Shown: in pieces, positions 1 to 10,250 of the stretch | Numbering within the stretch: position 1 is the first letter of the stretch | Layout of the letters: every line of letters begins with the position of its first letter | NCBI GenBank assembly: GCA_024663395.1 | Contig: JANFAH010000161.1 | Coordinates: 1-47,498 of the forward strand | DNA: 47,498 nt | Direction of reading: 5' to 3' | Origin: Pisolithus tinctorius | Taxonomy: Eukaryota; Basidiomycota; Agaricomycetes; Boletales; Pisolithaceae | Made by a program: the position numbers and the translations under genes | Notes under the pieces: generated by a model | Told to the model about the DNA's origin: nothing | Seen by the model: the letters and a program-made list of their open reading frames with translations, nothing else | Database searches by the model: none

Positions 1-55
1 TGATTGGCAAATTCTTTATCTATAAAACTATGCATGGAACTGGAGTCCACTAGAT
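1..55 (-). pseudogene. Fragment of a gypsy (A-type) aspartic protease
   Basis: This stretch matches, with scattered substitutions, the protease region of element A near 10123-10175, including the part coding for the D-S-G active site and the following Met-His. It is cut off by the window edge on one side and by unrelated sequence near position 55. It is read on the minus strand, opposite to the LTR remnant that follows, so the two are not a simple continuous element. Confidence 0.6.
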
Positions 56-198
56 GTGACAAGGCCTCTCATCATCCTCTCCTCTTCTCTCATCCCACAA
101 ACCCAGTGCTTCATCATCCAAATACTCTCCTCTATCCTTGCTTTGATGACAGACATATCTGCCTGAAAAGGGTAGCTCAAACAGTGTGATGCCCACAA

Positions 199-974
199 TA
201 TCATAGCCTTGCTTTGCAGGGTGCTAGTGGGGGGTTGATGCGACTGAACTGACCTCAGTCCCCTTGCTAAGTCCCTCTGTGCAATCCCCTTCCAACCCTA
301 GGTCCAATTCTAGTGTCTCAAACACTGAGGGACCCAGTGACTCAACTGTCACAACCATGCCCAGACCACCCAGACTTGACTGGTCTCATCCAACCCTTGC
401 CCTGGTCCTGGCCTTAACCCTTCAACCCAGAAATGTGTTAGCTTGTGAGGCACTGCAAGGCAGTGCCCAGTCGAGTTGTCCCCTCAGTTAGTACCAGGCC
501 AGTGTAACACCCAGCCCAGCCACATGTCCTGCCCTGGTTCCCAGTAATCCCTTGTTCATAGTCTTTGCTTGATAAGATTCTTTGTAACACTACTTACCAA
601 TATCTTTACCAATCATCACTGTACTGGCACAGACCAGTCTCCAGTGCTACATTACACTTAGGTTACTTCCAGTATTTAAGCCATAAGATATTCTGTTTAG
701 CCTCAGTCTGAAATCAATCTAGTTCTCATCTTAACCTGGTCTCCCTGATCCTCTGCCTTCTGCTTCTCAACCAGACTACAGCCCATGCAAGGGAATAGTG
801 CTGCACCATCAGTCACTAAGTCCAATAGTCCAAAATCCCTTATCACCTCATACTACCCTCTGACACCCAACTGGACTCCGGACCAGCTTTGGACCAGTAA
901 AGACCTGGACTTAACACTCAACCCAGCCATCAATGCATGTGTTGGACTCTTTGCTCTCAGATGGTAGCTTGACA
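199..974 (+). mobile_element. Old, diverged LTR related to the LTR of element A
   Basis: Read on the plus strand, this region follows the LTR of element A in order. It has an ATCATAGCC start, a CACTGC...GCAGTG segment, a cluster of CTTACCAAT-type motifs, the CTCAGTCTGAAATCAA motif near 700, a GGGAATAG...CTAAGTCCAA block near 785-825, and a terminal CTTGACA. It is longer than the 525-bp LTR of A and much diverged, so both ends are approximate. It runs opposite to the A LTRs. The motif near 700 is the same one proposed below as the self-priming sequence of A. I saw no flanking target duplication. Confidence 0.5.
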
Positions 975-1399
975 GGTGAGTCTGAGTGATTGTAAGGTGG
1001 GACTATGGGGTCACATGGGGAGTTTGACAGACCCAGGGGTCAAGTGAATGAGGTGTTCAGGGGTTGGCTTGCTTCTGATGACAGGTAGGACCCTTTCCAA
1101 TGACCCTGGCCTGACCTCCAACAGGTTATGAGATGTAGTGGCTGCTATTGGGTAATCAGGGGTGGGCCATGAGCCAATCTCTGATGTGACAGGGATCTTG
1201 ATCTGGGGGGCAGGTGCAAGCACATGACACAAGGTTGACCTCATCTCAATGACCTGTGGAACCAGTCTTGGTGGCACTTGCTCAAGTCTTGATGCATTGC
1301 ACTGGGCATGAGGGCCAAGGGGGACACTCCAAGAGTTGATGGCACATGTCTCTGCAATCTTTGGAGTGAGTGGATGCAACACAATGGGAGTCTGGGCAC
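975..1399. other. Unassigned sequence between an old LTR and H3
   Basis: About 425 bp with no recognisable gene, repeat unit or element end. Short ORFs exist on both strands but have no recognisable motif. CpG is absent, as expected for long-methylated, decayed repeat DNA. The last four bases, GCAC, are the candidate left target duplication of H3, but the partner lies outside the window. Confidence 0.5.
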
Positions 1400-1645
1400 T
1401 GTCACACACCAAAGGTGTTGTGGACATGGTTTACAGCTGACTCTGCCTAACTTGTTGATGAGTTGTGCCAACACCCATGAATGCATATGAAGACTAAAGC
1501 CCTCATATGTAGAAAGACTGCTGGATGTTAGCAGTCATCCTTTGCACAAGAACAAGTCATTGGTGCTAAAGAGAAGAGAGGAAGCAAGTTAAGCATGCAT
1601 TAAAAGTTTTTAGTGCCCATGTATGGCATTCTGGTTTTCATCATA
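1400..1645 (+). mobile_element. H3: 5' part of a long LTR (family H)
   Basis: The sequence from TGTCACACACC onward is the plus-strand equivalent of the ends of H1 (9268 downward) and H2 (12107 downward). It is followed until element I interrupts it at a TA dinucleotide (1644-1645). The rest of H3 resumes at 47070. This establishes H3 as the outermost layer of the nest seen here. It is the most CpG-poor copy of family H. Confidence 0.85.
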
Positions 1646-2197
1646 CAGTGAGGGACAAAAGTGTTGCAATGTTGGTGAGGTGTGACTTGCTGCTGATGTA
1701 GCTTGGGCTATTCTGCACAGATAATCATGATACCTGTACCAATGGGAAGGGGTGAGTCTAAGCTTTCCAGAGCACTAAGGTTCAGTCCAAACAAAGCAAT
1801 ACATGCCGAGATACACCCTATTCTTTGTGAAAAGTGCATTGCAACACTTTTGTCCCTGACTGGTGAAATAGTGAAAAGTGACCTTTTGATGGGATTGAGG
1901 GCATGAAGGATGGGAAAATATGATTACATAATGAACCACATGACCATCCAGATGATTTGTCAGCATGTAAACAATGACAAACATTGGACTTGTACCATTA
2001 ATCTTCCCTCTTTTACCACAACTCATGAAATCATCTCTCTAGCTCACATGGTCATTTTCTCAAGGAATTCTTATCAAATACTGGTGGCCACCACAGTGCA
2101 TCAGTATAACATGCTCTCAGAACCATCAGTCCCTTAAAAAAACTTGCTGTCAGTCATTCCCTGGACTGTTTCCTCCCCCATGCCTGATGTGGTCTGG
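1646..2197 (+). repeat. Left inverted-repeat arm of element I (outer part)
   Basis: Reverse-complement match to about 46520-47069 over its whole length with few differences. The inner end of the arm continues on the far side of element A (46050-46188). Short ORFs here (for example 1910-2137) are mirrored on the other arm and look like by-products of the palindrome. Confidence 0.85.
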
Positions 2198-2722
2198 TGT
2201 CAAGTACGGGATTGTCTGGGTTGAGGCCAGACCAGAGACCGAAGTGGGCACAAGACCAAGGGGTTGGGATCAGGGGGGGAGTCGAAGATACAGATAGTTG
2301 GACTGGTTGGACTTAGCAACTGAGGATACAGTGCTATTCCCTTGCATGGATCTCAGTCCAAGTCCAAGGCCGAGACAGGGTTATCAGAGTATACTTAGTT
2401 GATTTCAGACTGAGGTCTACAGGCCGAGTATCTATGAGCTTATATACTAGAAACAACTATAGTACAGAGACCAGTAATGCCAGTCTCGCAAGGATTGCTA
2501 AGGTGATTGGTAAGACAAGTATTAGTAAGGTATGACAAAGACAATGGAGACCGGGAAAGGTGGACCGGGGACAGGACCAGGCAGGACTTAGCTGAAGTGA
2601 CAGACACTGCAAAGCAGTGTCTACCATGCTAGGACATCTGGGGATAGAGGACAGGCGAGGCCGAGGCCAGACTGAGTGAGTGCGAGGCCGAGTCCAGCCG
2701 GGGTCAAGACATGGCTATGACA
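2198..2722 (-). repeat. A: 3' LTR
   Basis: 525 bp, starting TGTCAAGTAC and ending CTATGACA on the plus strand, with 5-bp inverted termini. It matches the split 5' LTR at 13592-13948 and 45877-46044. Differences are mainly C/T and G/A at CpG-derived sites. On the minus strand it holds a TATATAA box (near 2451) upstream of AGTCTGAAAT (2411-2402). Confidence 0.92.
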
Positions 2723-2726
2723 GTAT

Positions 2727-2735
2727 CCCCCTCTT
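2727..2735 (-). promoter_or_regulatory. A: polypurine tract (PPT)
   Basis: On the minus strand AAGAGGGGG lies four bases upstream of the 3' LTR, the normal place for the plus-strand DNA primer. A small inverted repeat, GGGTT-G-AACCC (2738-2748), lies immediately upstream. Elements B, C and E have a similar hairpin before the 3' LTR. Confidence 0.7.
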
Positions 2736-2843
2736 AGGGGTTGAACCCATGAGACCCCTGCGAGAGTGGTAGGCTGAGTTTTGAAAAAATGATACTTGTG
2801 GCTTGCTAAGCCTTTTGTGTCTTTCTTTCTCATCCTATTCATC

Positions 2844-3879
2844 ATGTCTGATTCGAGGCTGATCACTGTGACCGACAACAACGACAAAGGCCAGGTCATC
2901 ATTGACTGGACCCAAGTACCTGATGACAACATCAGGTATGACACTGATGATGAAGAGGAGGTGATGAAGGCGAAGGTGAAGGAGAGAAAAAGGCAAAAGG
3001 TGGCCAAGCAAGCCCAGCAGGAGGAGCAGGCTCGGCTTGAGGCTGAGAGGGTGGCAAGAGAGCAAGACAAGGCCGAGAGGATAGTGCAGGAGGCTGAGGA
3101 GCAAAGGGCTTTCGAGGAAGAAGAGAAGTGCAGAGCTGAGGAGGAGAAGGAGGCTGAGTGGAAATGTAAGGCCAAGGCCAACAAGGGTGATGAGGCCGGG
3201 GGGGAGGTGAAGAAGGTGGTTATGGACCCCAGGTGAGTGATTTTTTCTTACTACCCATGCTCTCTTCATCTAACATCCTCTAGCTGTACCCGTTGCACCC
3301 AGGTGCAGGTCGTCTGCGAGTTCCTTGTAGATGGCAACAAGAAACAGGTTGCCTGCATGCGCTGCAACTTGTCGAAAGGCAAGTGCCGATGGCTGGGGGG
3401 ACAGGAAGGACACCGAGGCCAGTCCCAAGGTCACCTCCAAGGCCAACAAAGGGAAGAAGAGGAAGGCTGATGATGGGACACCCAAGCCTGGACTGAGCCA
3501 AAAGAAGAGGGCAAAGTCGAAACCGACTGAGGTGCTGGAGATCGACAAACCTGAGGTTGGTGGGAGTGGGGTGAGGAAGGCTGGTGCAGGTGGGTTCCTG
3601 GGCTTAGAGGATAAGCTCGAGCGGCTTATCGACATCACAGGGCTCATCGCCAACAACTTGGTGGGCCTCTTCGAGGCCCATGAGGCCATGGCCGAAAACT
3701 CTGGCAGGATCACCGACATGCTTGAGGCGATGCTCGATGAGTCCTACGGCTTCGGGATGGCAGTGTCCCCTTCAGACTCAGGCTCGTCCGAGCTCAACTC
3801 TGACAAGTTGTGCAAGGAAGCAGAGTGGTTGAAGACTCATGGCAAGGATGAAGAGGAGGAGTCCAAGGGGGGAGGATGA
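2844..3879 (+). pseudogene. A: antisense accessory gene with six-Cys Zn cluster (frameshifted)
   Basis: This gene is on the strand opposite gag-pol, between pol and the 3' LTR, and convergent with pol. The start is ATG 2844 (Met-Ser-Asp), after a pyrimidine-rich leader. Exon 1 (2844-3232) codes for an acidic stretch and a long Glu/Lys/Arg/Ala-rich segment predicted to form a coiled coil. A 51-bp intron follows (3233-3283, GTGAGT...TAG). The next exon encodes Cys131, 134, 141, 154, 157 and 164, spaced C-x2-C-x6-C-x12-C-x2-C-x6-C, like a Zn2Cys6 cluster with a longer loop. After this the frame must change near a G6 run (about 3390-3400). The other frame then gives a Lys-rich linker and a helical C-terminus ending at 3879. 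Whether the shift is mutation or sequencing error cannot be seen here. A DNA-binding or regulatory role is inference. The E element has the same kind of gene. Confidence 0.7.
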
Positions 3880-4084
3880 GAGTATGGCTGAGGCCGAGTA
3901 GGATCGTAGCATAGTGCCTTTGTTGTTCCTCCTGTGAATTGTCATGTCTGGTGTCCAGTGTCCGGTCCTCTATAGTACAGTAAGAGAAGACAAGAAAGAG
4001 AAAACAAAGTAAGTAAGAGATCAAAGGAAATTTAGATACTGATAGAAAACAGAACAGAAAATTAAGGCCAGTTGAGACCGGTCC

Positions 4085-4442
4085 TTATTGGTACAGGCCG
4101 GGTTTACTGGGGTAGCAGGAATGGAATTCTTGTACAAGTTCAGATGCATTGTCCAGCTCTGTAGCTAGTACCCATGTAGTTTCTTCATCGGTCCCTTCAT
4201 AGCCGGTCCACCAGACCAAGTACTGCAGCCAACACCGGTGACGCTGGTTGACCTTGGAGTCGAGGATTTCAGCCACCTCGAACTCTAGTTCTCCATCGAC
4301 CTCAACTGGTGGGGGTGGTGGTTGAGTCTGGTTCAGGATGGTATAGGGACAGCCAGCTTGAGTTGGGAAACGTGGAAGACCAGGTGGACTGCGTGCATTG
4401 AGTCTGGCAGGCGCAGTGTGAAAGAGTGGGTACCGGCCTGAG
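4085..4442 (-). pseudogene. A: integrase C-terminus and chromodomain
   Basis: The last 63 residues give a recognisable chromodomain: aliphatic start with ILDSK, then QYLVWWTGY, then ETTWV and a Glu-rich helix. Such domains tether integration to methylated H3K9 chromatin in chromoviruses. The segment is out of frame with the preceding integrase ORF, whose last about 20 residues are already shifted, so at least one indel lies between about 4440 and 4500. The linking residues around 4300-4440 can be followed in another frame. The stop is at 4085. Confidence 0.75.
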
Positions 4443-5968
4443 CTATGACCGGATACAGCCCAAGATTCTTTTCTGAGAGTTTCTTGGAAGGCCGAGTTGA
4501 CTGGAAGTATTGGCTTTTACATATACCTGGTCACCGACCTTGAAGTCTGGAGCTGGCATGCATTTAGCATCAGCCAGGCCCTGGTAATGCTGTTGTGTGA
4601 GGGACATTTCTTCCCATAGGTATTGATGCAGTGAGTCTAAGTCAACTGCATAGTCATGAGCCCGAGCAGAGGTGAGGTTGTGCTCTGGGTACACCGAGAT
4701 GTTAGGGTGATAGCCCTTATTAGCAAAGAAGGGTGAAACACCGGTAGTAGTGCTAGGGGCATTGTTGTAAGTGAACTCAGCCAAAGGTAGTAGATCAGCC
4801 CAGTTGTCCTGCTGATAGTTGCAGTACACTCGGAGGTATTGTTCTAGAGTCTGGTTGGTCCTTTTGGTCTGGCCATCACCTTCAGGGTGGTAGCCCAAGG
4901 TGAAGTGTAAGCACATGTCCAAAGCCTTACCGAGTGACTGGAAGAAATGAGAGACAAACTCCAAGCCTTGGTCTGAGGTTACATGGGCTGGTACTCCGTG
5001 CTTTGAGAAGACATGGAGTAGGAATAATTTGGTGATTTCTGGGGCCATGATAGTGTCATGGGTGGGGATGAATATGGCCTGCTTGGAAAGCCAGTCAACT
5101 ACAATGAGGATGGCCATGAAGCCAGTTGAGGCCAGAAGTTGCTCAATGAAATCCATAGAGATGGAATTCCATGGTTTCTCTGGTACCAGGAGTTGCTTAA
5201 GGAGGCCATAAGGCCGATGGCAGGGAACCTTAGCCCAAGCACAGGCCATGCAAGACCGGACATAGTCTTTGACAAATGTCCTGAGGCCAGGCCAGGTATA
5301 CTCATGCCGTATAAGTTCCAGTGTGCAGTTTTGGCCGAAATGGCCAGACAGGGGGTGGTCATGCTTGAGCCACAAGACCCTGAGGCAGAGATCATTTGAG
5401 TCCAGCATGTAGATCCTTCCATCAAGGCAAAGGAAGCTGATGTCATCCACTGACCACCAGGGATCAGACATGTCAGAGATACAGATTTGTGAGACCAGGT
5501 CATCCGGCAGTGTGGTCAGGATGTCATTATGAAGTTTTTCTATATCCATTAGCACAACTGCCCATAAGACCAGGTACTCAAGGTAAGTGGCATGGAGGGA
5601 GACTGCTAGTTGCTCCTGGGTGAAGACCAGTCTCAGGTTCTGTGGGTTCACTCGGGCATAGCCGCTATCCCCCTCTTTGGGGTAGACATCCCATCGTCTA
5701 GTTAGGGCATTGGGCTTAGCCCCGAGCTTACTGGGTCTGAATCTGATGATCATATTGAATTGAGACAGGAATTCTGACCAGCAAGCTTGGCAGTGGGTGA
5801 GTACTTTAGAGGTAGAGAAGTACTCAAGATTCTTGTGGTCAGTAACAACGTTGACCAGTGAGGCCAAGCCCTCAAGGTAGTGGCGCCAGGTCCAGAATGC
5901 TTCGAATATAGCAAGCAATTCCTTGTCATGAGTATCATAATTCAACTCCGGGGCAGTCAAGGTCTGGG
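4443..5968 (-). pseudogene. A: pol, RNase H (3' part) and integrase
   Basis: The frame continues from the RT segment across solo LTR F1. It first completes RNase H (ELNYDTHDKELLAI type segment and TDHKNLEY). It then gives an integrase with an H-H-C-C zinc module (HPLSGHFG...MACAWAK) and the catalytic core: Asp in SMDFIEQ, Asp in TSDQG, and a third motif reading GQTKRTNQ. The third catalytic Glu is replaced by Lys (codon 4863-4865, AAA for GAA). The change lies at a CpG, so CpG deamination explains it. The ORF loses frame near 4490. Confidence 0.88.
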
Positions 5969-6640
5969 TGTCATAACCGTGCATTCGTCATAAGTCTTTG
6001 CTCACTCCACAACCTTTTCCACCGGTCATCTGCTCACTCTGCACCAACTGCTGTCAGACTTGTGTTGCTCTCCTACTGGACTGAGTGGTCCATTCTCTGA
6101 GGGGTCATGTGACTACCTTCGCAGTCAGGTACTCCACAGCACGCTCACCACATGGTCCAGCGCCTGGACTGTTTCCTTTTCTGGATGTTCTGTGTTACCC
6201 ATTTGTATGTCCTCCATCTACCCTTCATTCATCGTCCAGGAAATTTTACTTTAAAATCTATGAGTCTCCATATGTCAGTTCCGATTCCGATTACTGTACC
6301 TCCATAGCAGTATAAAAGCATGTACTGTACTCTGCTGTTCTTCAGTACGAATATCAACTTAGTTCCTACTCCCTCTGATTCCATCCTCTGTCTGTTGGAG
6401 TTACCTCCGACTCTCCATCTGTACTCTCCCTCTGAAATATGAGGGCTGAGATCGTGCAAGGGGGTAGCACACGAGCTAAACCCGATGCCCTCACTCCACT
6501 CCGCCTTTGTCTCAGTGGTCTTTGTTCCTGCCAACACTCTGCTAGTTGGAGTTCTGTTCTTCTGTGTTGGACTTGCTTCCGAACCTTTCTCTAGACCTTG
6601 TAGAGCATCGGAGTTGGTCAGAGTAGGCCCAGACTTGACA
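5969..6640 (+). mobile_element. F1: solo LTR
   Basis: 672 bp with ends TGTCATAACC...ACTTGACA and TSD CTGGG (5964-5968, 6641-6645). It is homologous to F2 at 20343-21056 but more CpG-depleted. A TATAAAAG box at 6311-6318 marks the plus strand as sense. No internal region is present, so this is a solo LTR left by LTR-LTR recombination. It splits the RNase H region of A. Removing it with one TSD restores the A frame (VAFYSQTLTAPE). Confidence 0.9.
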
Positions 6641-6645
6641 CTGGG

Positions 6646-7416
6646 AGTAGAAAGCAACCAGATGTATTTGGCCATTGCCACAGGTGATAGAGAGGATGCT
6701 GGCAATGGCATAGTCCAAAGCATCGGTCTTGACGGTGATAGGAACCCTGGGGATGAAATGAGTTAAGACCAGTGCGGTGGTGAAGGCAGCCTTGAGGTTA
6801 TTAAATGACTGGCGACACTCCTCAGAGAAGTTCCAAGGGGCACCTTTGCAGGTAAGCTGAGTCAGCGGTACAACAATGTCTGAGTAGTTGAATATAAACT
6901 GGCAGTAAAAATTGGTGAAGCTGAGGAAAGATTGAATGTCCTTGACCTTGTGAGGCTCAGGCCAGTCGCAGATGGTCTGGACCTTTTCCTTGGACATCGT
7001 GAGGCCAGCAGGGGAGAGGTGGAATCCGAGGTATTTGACTGAGTCTGAGTGAAACTCACATTTCTCTGGCTTCACATAAAGGCCATGAAGCCAAAGCTGG
7101 CAGAGTACCTCTTGGACATGCTGCTTATGAGACTCCTTATCTCCGGAGTAGATTAAGATGTCATCTAAGTAGATGACTACACAGACATCCAACATATCTG
7201 TGAAGATGGTATTCACAAAGTGTTGGAAGGTGGCCAGGGCATTGGTGAGGCCAAAGGGCATTACTAACCACTTGTAAGATCCATACCAAGTCTGGAATGC
7301 AGTTTTCCATTCATCGCCTGGGGCAATCTGGATGAGATGGTAGGCATGCCACAGATCAATCTTGGTATAGATTTTGGCTTGGCTGGGTGAGTCCAAGGGG
7401 TCAGAGATGAGTGGTA
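6646..7416 (-). pseudogene. A: pol, reverse transcriptase core and start of RNase H
   Basis: RT palm motifs are visible in order: KIDLWHAYH, VMPFGLTNA, and the catalytic YLDD at 7171-7160, then KPEKCEF and LGFHLS. The thumb/connection region and RNase H beginning (TDALDYA) follow until F1. This segment itself has no stop. It joins upstream across H1 to the RT N-terminus (QYLLP junction) and downstream across F1 to RNase H, all in frame. The RT active site is intact. Confidence 0.9.
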
Positions 7417-7420
7417 GCAG

Positions 7421-9268
7421 TGTGAGTCAAAGTGTGGAAAGCTGGTGTAAACCAAACAAATCCAACACCAAAGACAAATACGAGCGAGTGGTGGTTTACC
7501 TCCACAGAACCTGGAGGGCAGAGAAACCTGATGTGGGGGGAGGGACTTCAAGTAGAGTGCTCCTGGCACAAGTCATCGATGAGTTACACAGGAGTAGATA
7601 AGCGAGTGATGACTAGATGGGGGATGCTGAATAGAGTGAAGGTATTCAGCCGAAAGTACTCTGGTGTGATGATCTTTTGGATGTGCTCCTGGTGCAAGTC
7701 AATGACAAGTTACACAGGAGTGGATGGATGACTAAGCAGGTGTGCTGACAGAGCACAGATGATACTTCAGATGAATGAATGAAGGTAGATAGACCCTTGA
7801 TGGAGCCTCAACTACCAATGATACGAATGAAGACAGATAGACTCTTCCAAATGAGCCTCAACTGTTGACAATGAGATAGGCACTGAACTGACTGCTGGAC
7901 TGCTTCTGATTTTCTTCTTTGTAGCTAAGTACATGGGGGTTTATATACTATGGGGGGGGCACAGCTTGTGACAAACAAGGCACAAACACTTGGTAAGTAA
8001 TGAGTAAGGACTGAGTAATCATGATGAGTAAGCGAGAAATGAAAAGTAAGCAAGCAAAGAAGATTGGTAAGTATTGGCAATGAACGAGTCAAGGATAGTC
8101 AAAATATCACAGAACGAGTCAAATAGAGTCAGAAACTGAGTAAGCGCACTGATATCACATTAGGGGGTGGCAATGCAAGTCAGATCTCAGCAGAGACATC
8201 TCTAGATCCAAAGATGGCATGACAGATGGACGGTGTTTCCAGATAGGGAAGTATTAATTCCAGAATTGAAGGGCATGAGTCAGGCATCAAAGGGGGCTAG
8301 GGCGTTGGGGGTCTGTGGGGCAATGGGAGGCATATGCAATCGCATCTCCCACCCTTTCATCCTCTCAGTGAAGTTAACAAAAACTTCATGGGTGGGGCTC
8401 TGATGGAGGAGGAGGAGAAGGGGGGATGTCTTCTACTGGATCTTGCAGTAAGAAGGCAAGATGCATGTCATACTTGTCATGAATGCAATCAGGGAGGCTG
8501 GAGGACAATAGATTATACTGCAGCTGTTGCAATGTGGGAAGAATGATGGATGAGACTGGAATAAAGACAGTGCAGGGAGCAGGGAGGAACGATCCATATG
8601 CTTCATCAACCAGGGAGACTGAAACAACCACATAAGACCTTTCTAACCAAGTGACAGACCTGAGGTGACCAAAGAACGTCCTTCTGGAAGTCATACTGAC
8701 AAGGAGAACACGCTGACCAAGCTGCATGGGATGAGATGGGGCTGACAACAACGGGATGAACCAGGGGGCTTCAGGATGGAAGCTGGTGGGAACACCTGGC
8801 AGATATACATAGCCATTGTCTCTGGCAAATGAGACAAGTGAGATGATCAACGAAGAGGTGGCCATGATTGATGGACTTAGTGAAATGAGCGTCTGATGGA
8901 TGGAGTGCTGTAGAAACATGTAGGGTGCGAGGATCCTCTCCAAATTTGGAAGGAAGAATCGTGGGGCTGAGCACTTTAAGTGAGTGTGGGAACGGAGTCG
9001 ATATCTTTGGAAATGGTGGAGATATGATGAAAACCGGAATGCCATACATGGGCGCTAAAAACCTTTAACGTGCGCTTAACTCACTTCCTCTTTTCTCTTT
9101 AGCACTGACAAATCATTCTTGTGCAAAGGATGACTGTTCACGTCCAACAGTCTTTCTACACATGAGGCCTTTAGTCTTCATCTGCATGCTTGGGCATTGT
9201 GCGCAACTCATCAACGAGTTAGGCAGAGTCAGCTGTAACCATGTCCACAACACCTTTGGTGTGTGACA
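7421..9268 (-). mobile_element. H1: solo LTR of a long-LTR family (about 1.85 kb)
   Basis: Ends are TGTGAG...GTGACA on the plus strand, with a 4-bp TSD GCAG (7417-7420, 9269-9272). I read it as a solo LTR with sense on the minus strand. U3 begins at 9268, an ORF lies at 8865-8386, a TATATAA box lies at 7947-7941, and R/U5 contains repeated TTGAGGCTC...AGTCTATCT segments near 7800-7880. About 120 bp at 7555-7740 contains two related CTCCTGG...GTTACACAGGAGT units. No internal element sequence is present. A DNA-transposon reading is less likely because TG...CA ends and a 4-bp TSD fit LTRs. Confidence 0.75.
8386..8865 (-). CDS. Conserved ORF in the U3 region of LTR H1 (unknown function)
   Basis: From ATG 8865 the ORF gives 159 aa. 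In H1 it is open further upstream to another ATG at 9045 (219 aa in all). H2 has ACG instead of that upstream ATG, so I prefer 8865, which all copies share. The protein is hydrophobic to neutral, has segments GYVYLPG, PEAPWFIP, MTSRRTFFG and SLVDEAYGS, and ends in a Pro-rich tail. I recognise no family. The ORF sits upstream of the TATA box in the same orientation, so if expressed it needs its own upstream start of transcription. Confidence 0.5.
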   Translation of the reverse strand: MATSSLIISLVSFARDNGYVYLPGVPTSFHPEAPWFIPLLSAPSHPMQLGQRVLLVSMTSRRTFFGHLRSVTWLERSYVVVSVSLVDEAYGSFLPAPCTVFIPVSSIILPTLQQLQYNLLSSSLPDCIHDKYDMHLAFLLQDPVEDIPPSPPPPSEPHP

Positions 9269-10246
9269 GCAGGTATTGGTCTTTCTTAGTGATCTTGTTC
9301 AGGCTGCAGAAGTCTATGCAAAGCCGGAGGGAGCCATCCTTCTTTTTGACAAAGAGGACTGGTGCAGCATAAGGGGAGGAGGTAGGCCAAATGAATCCAG
9401 TGGTAAGGTTTTCATTGATGAAAGTCCAGAGAGCTTGGAGCTCAACTGGGGACAGCAAGTAGATGGTGCTGAGAGGCGGGGTTGTTCCTTCTTCAAGCTC
9501 TATTTTCAGGTCATACTCCCAGTGTGGTGGGAGTGCCGAGGCCTTGGCCTTGCTGAATACATCAGCAAAGTCATGGTACTCTTCTGGAACATTGGGTAAG
9601 GCCAGAGGAGGTGAAGCTGAGGCTGATTGGGCTTGAGCTGAATCCGAGGGGCAGAGCTGAAGTTGGAACTGGACAGACCCTTCTAGTTTTCAGGTGCACA
9701 CAAAAGCAGCTGCATTGATTAGGGAAACCAGAGGGGCCTTCAGAGGGGTGTGAGCCGGAGAGTCGGAGACTGGTACAGATGGCACAAGGCCGGGTTGGTC
9801 ACTAGGACCAGAGTCAGGGAGGCCAGTGGAAACTGGGCTTACAAGGGGTGTCGATGGGGTTGGCATTCCTTGTGCAGGAGTCTGGAATGTTAGACTGCCC
9901 AATACCCAATCAATCAATGGATTGTAGTTGGTGAGCCAGTCATGTCCGAGAACTATCTTACACTCAGAATCCAATGGGGGTAGATACAGGGTTACTGGGG
10001 TGACATTGCTGGATGCGAAGCAGATATTGACATCTACTGCTTGGGTTATGGTGAAGGTGGACGTTCCATTGAAGAGCTGGAGTCGGATTGGTGAGACCAA
10101 GTAAGGGGTAAAAGAGTGTTGATTAGCAAATTGGTTATCTATGAAACAATGCATGGAACCAGAGTCCACTAAAGTACGAAGCCAAGGTAATTCATGGTTT
10201 TCTAATGTGACATAGGGGGTTAAAGAATTCAGACTGGAAAGAGTGG
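9269..10246 (-). pseudogene. A: pol, protease and N-terminal RT
   Basis: Starts just after H2. The retropepsin active site is D-S-G followed by Ser-Met-His, and the second conserved region is IVLGHDWL. A Pro/Ser-rich linker follows, then a TGA stop at 9690-9692 where CGA would keep the frame. RT then begins with LSPVELQAL, SPYAAPVLFVKKKDGSLR and IDFCSLNKIT, ending at the H1 junction. The frame before and after the stop is the same, so one CpG transition accounts for the break. Confidence 0.85.
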
Positions 10247-10250
10247 ACAC

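Noticed and set aside
2621..3269. Minus-strand Leu/Ser-rich ORFs opposite the A accessory gene
   Set aside because: They are the reverse complement of a Glu/Lys-rich coiled coil, which always yields Leu/Phe/Ser runs.
7421..9268. H1 and H2 as DNA transposons
   Set aside because: The short terminal similarity is limited to TGT...ACA, TSDs are 4 bp, and a TATA box and repeat-rich downstream part fit an LTR. No transposase is present. A full-length element is needed to be certain.
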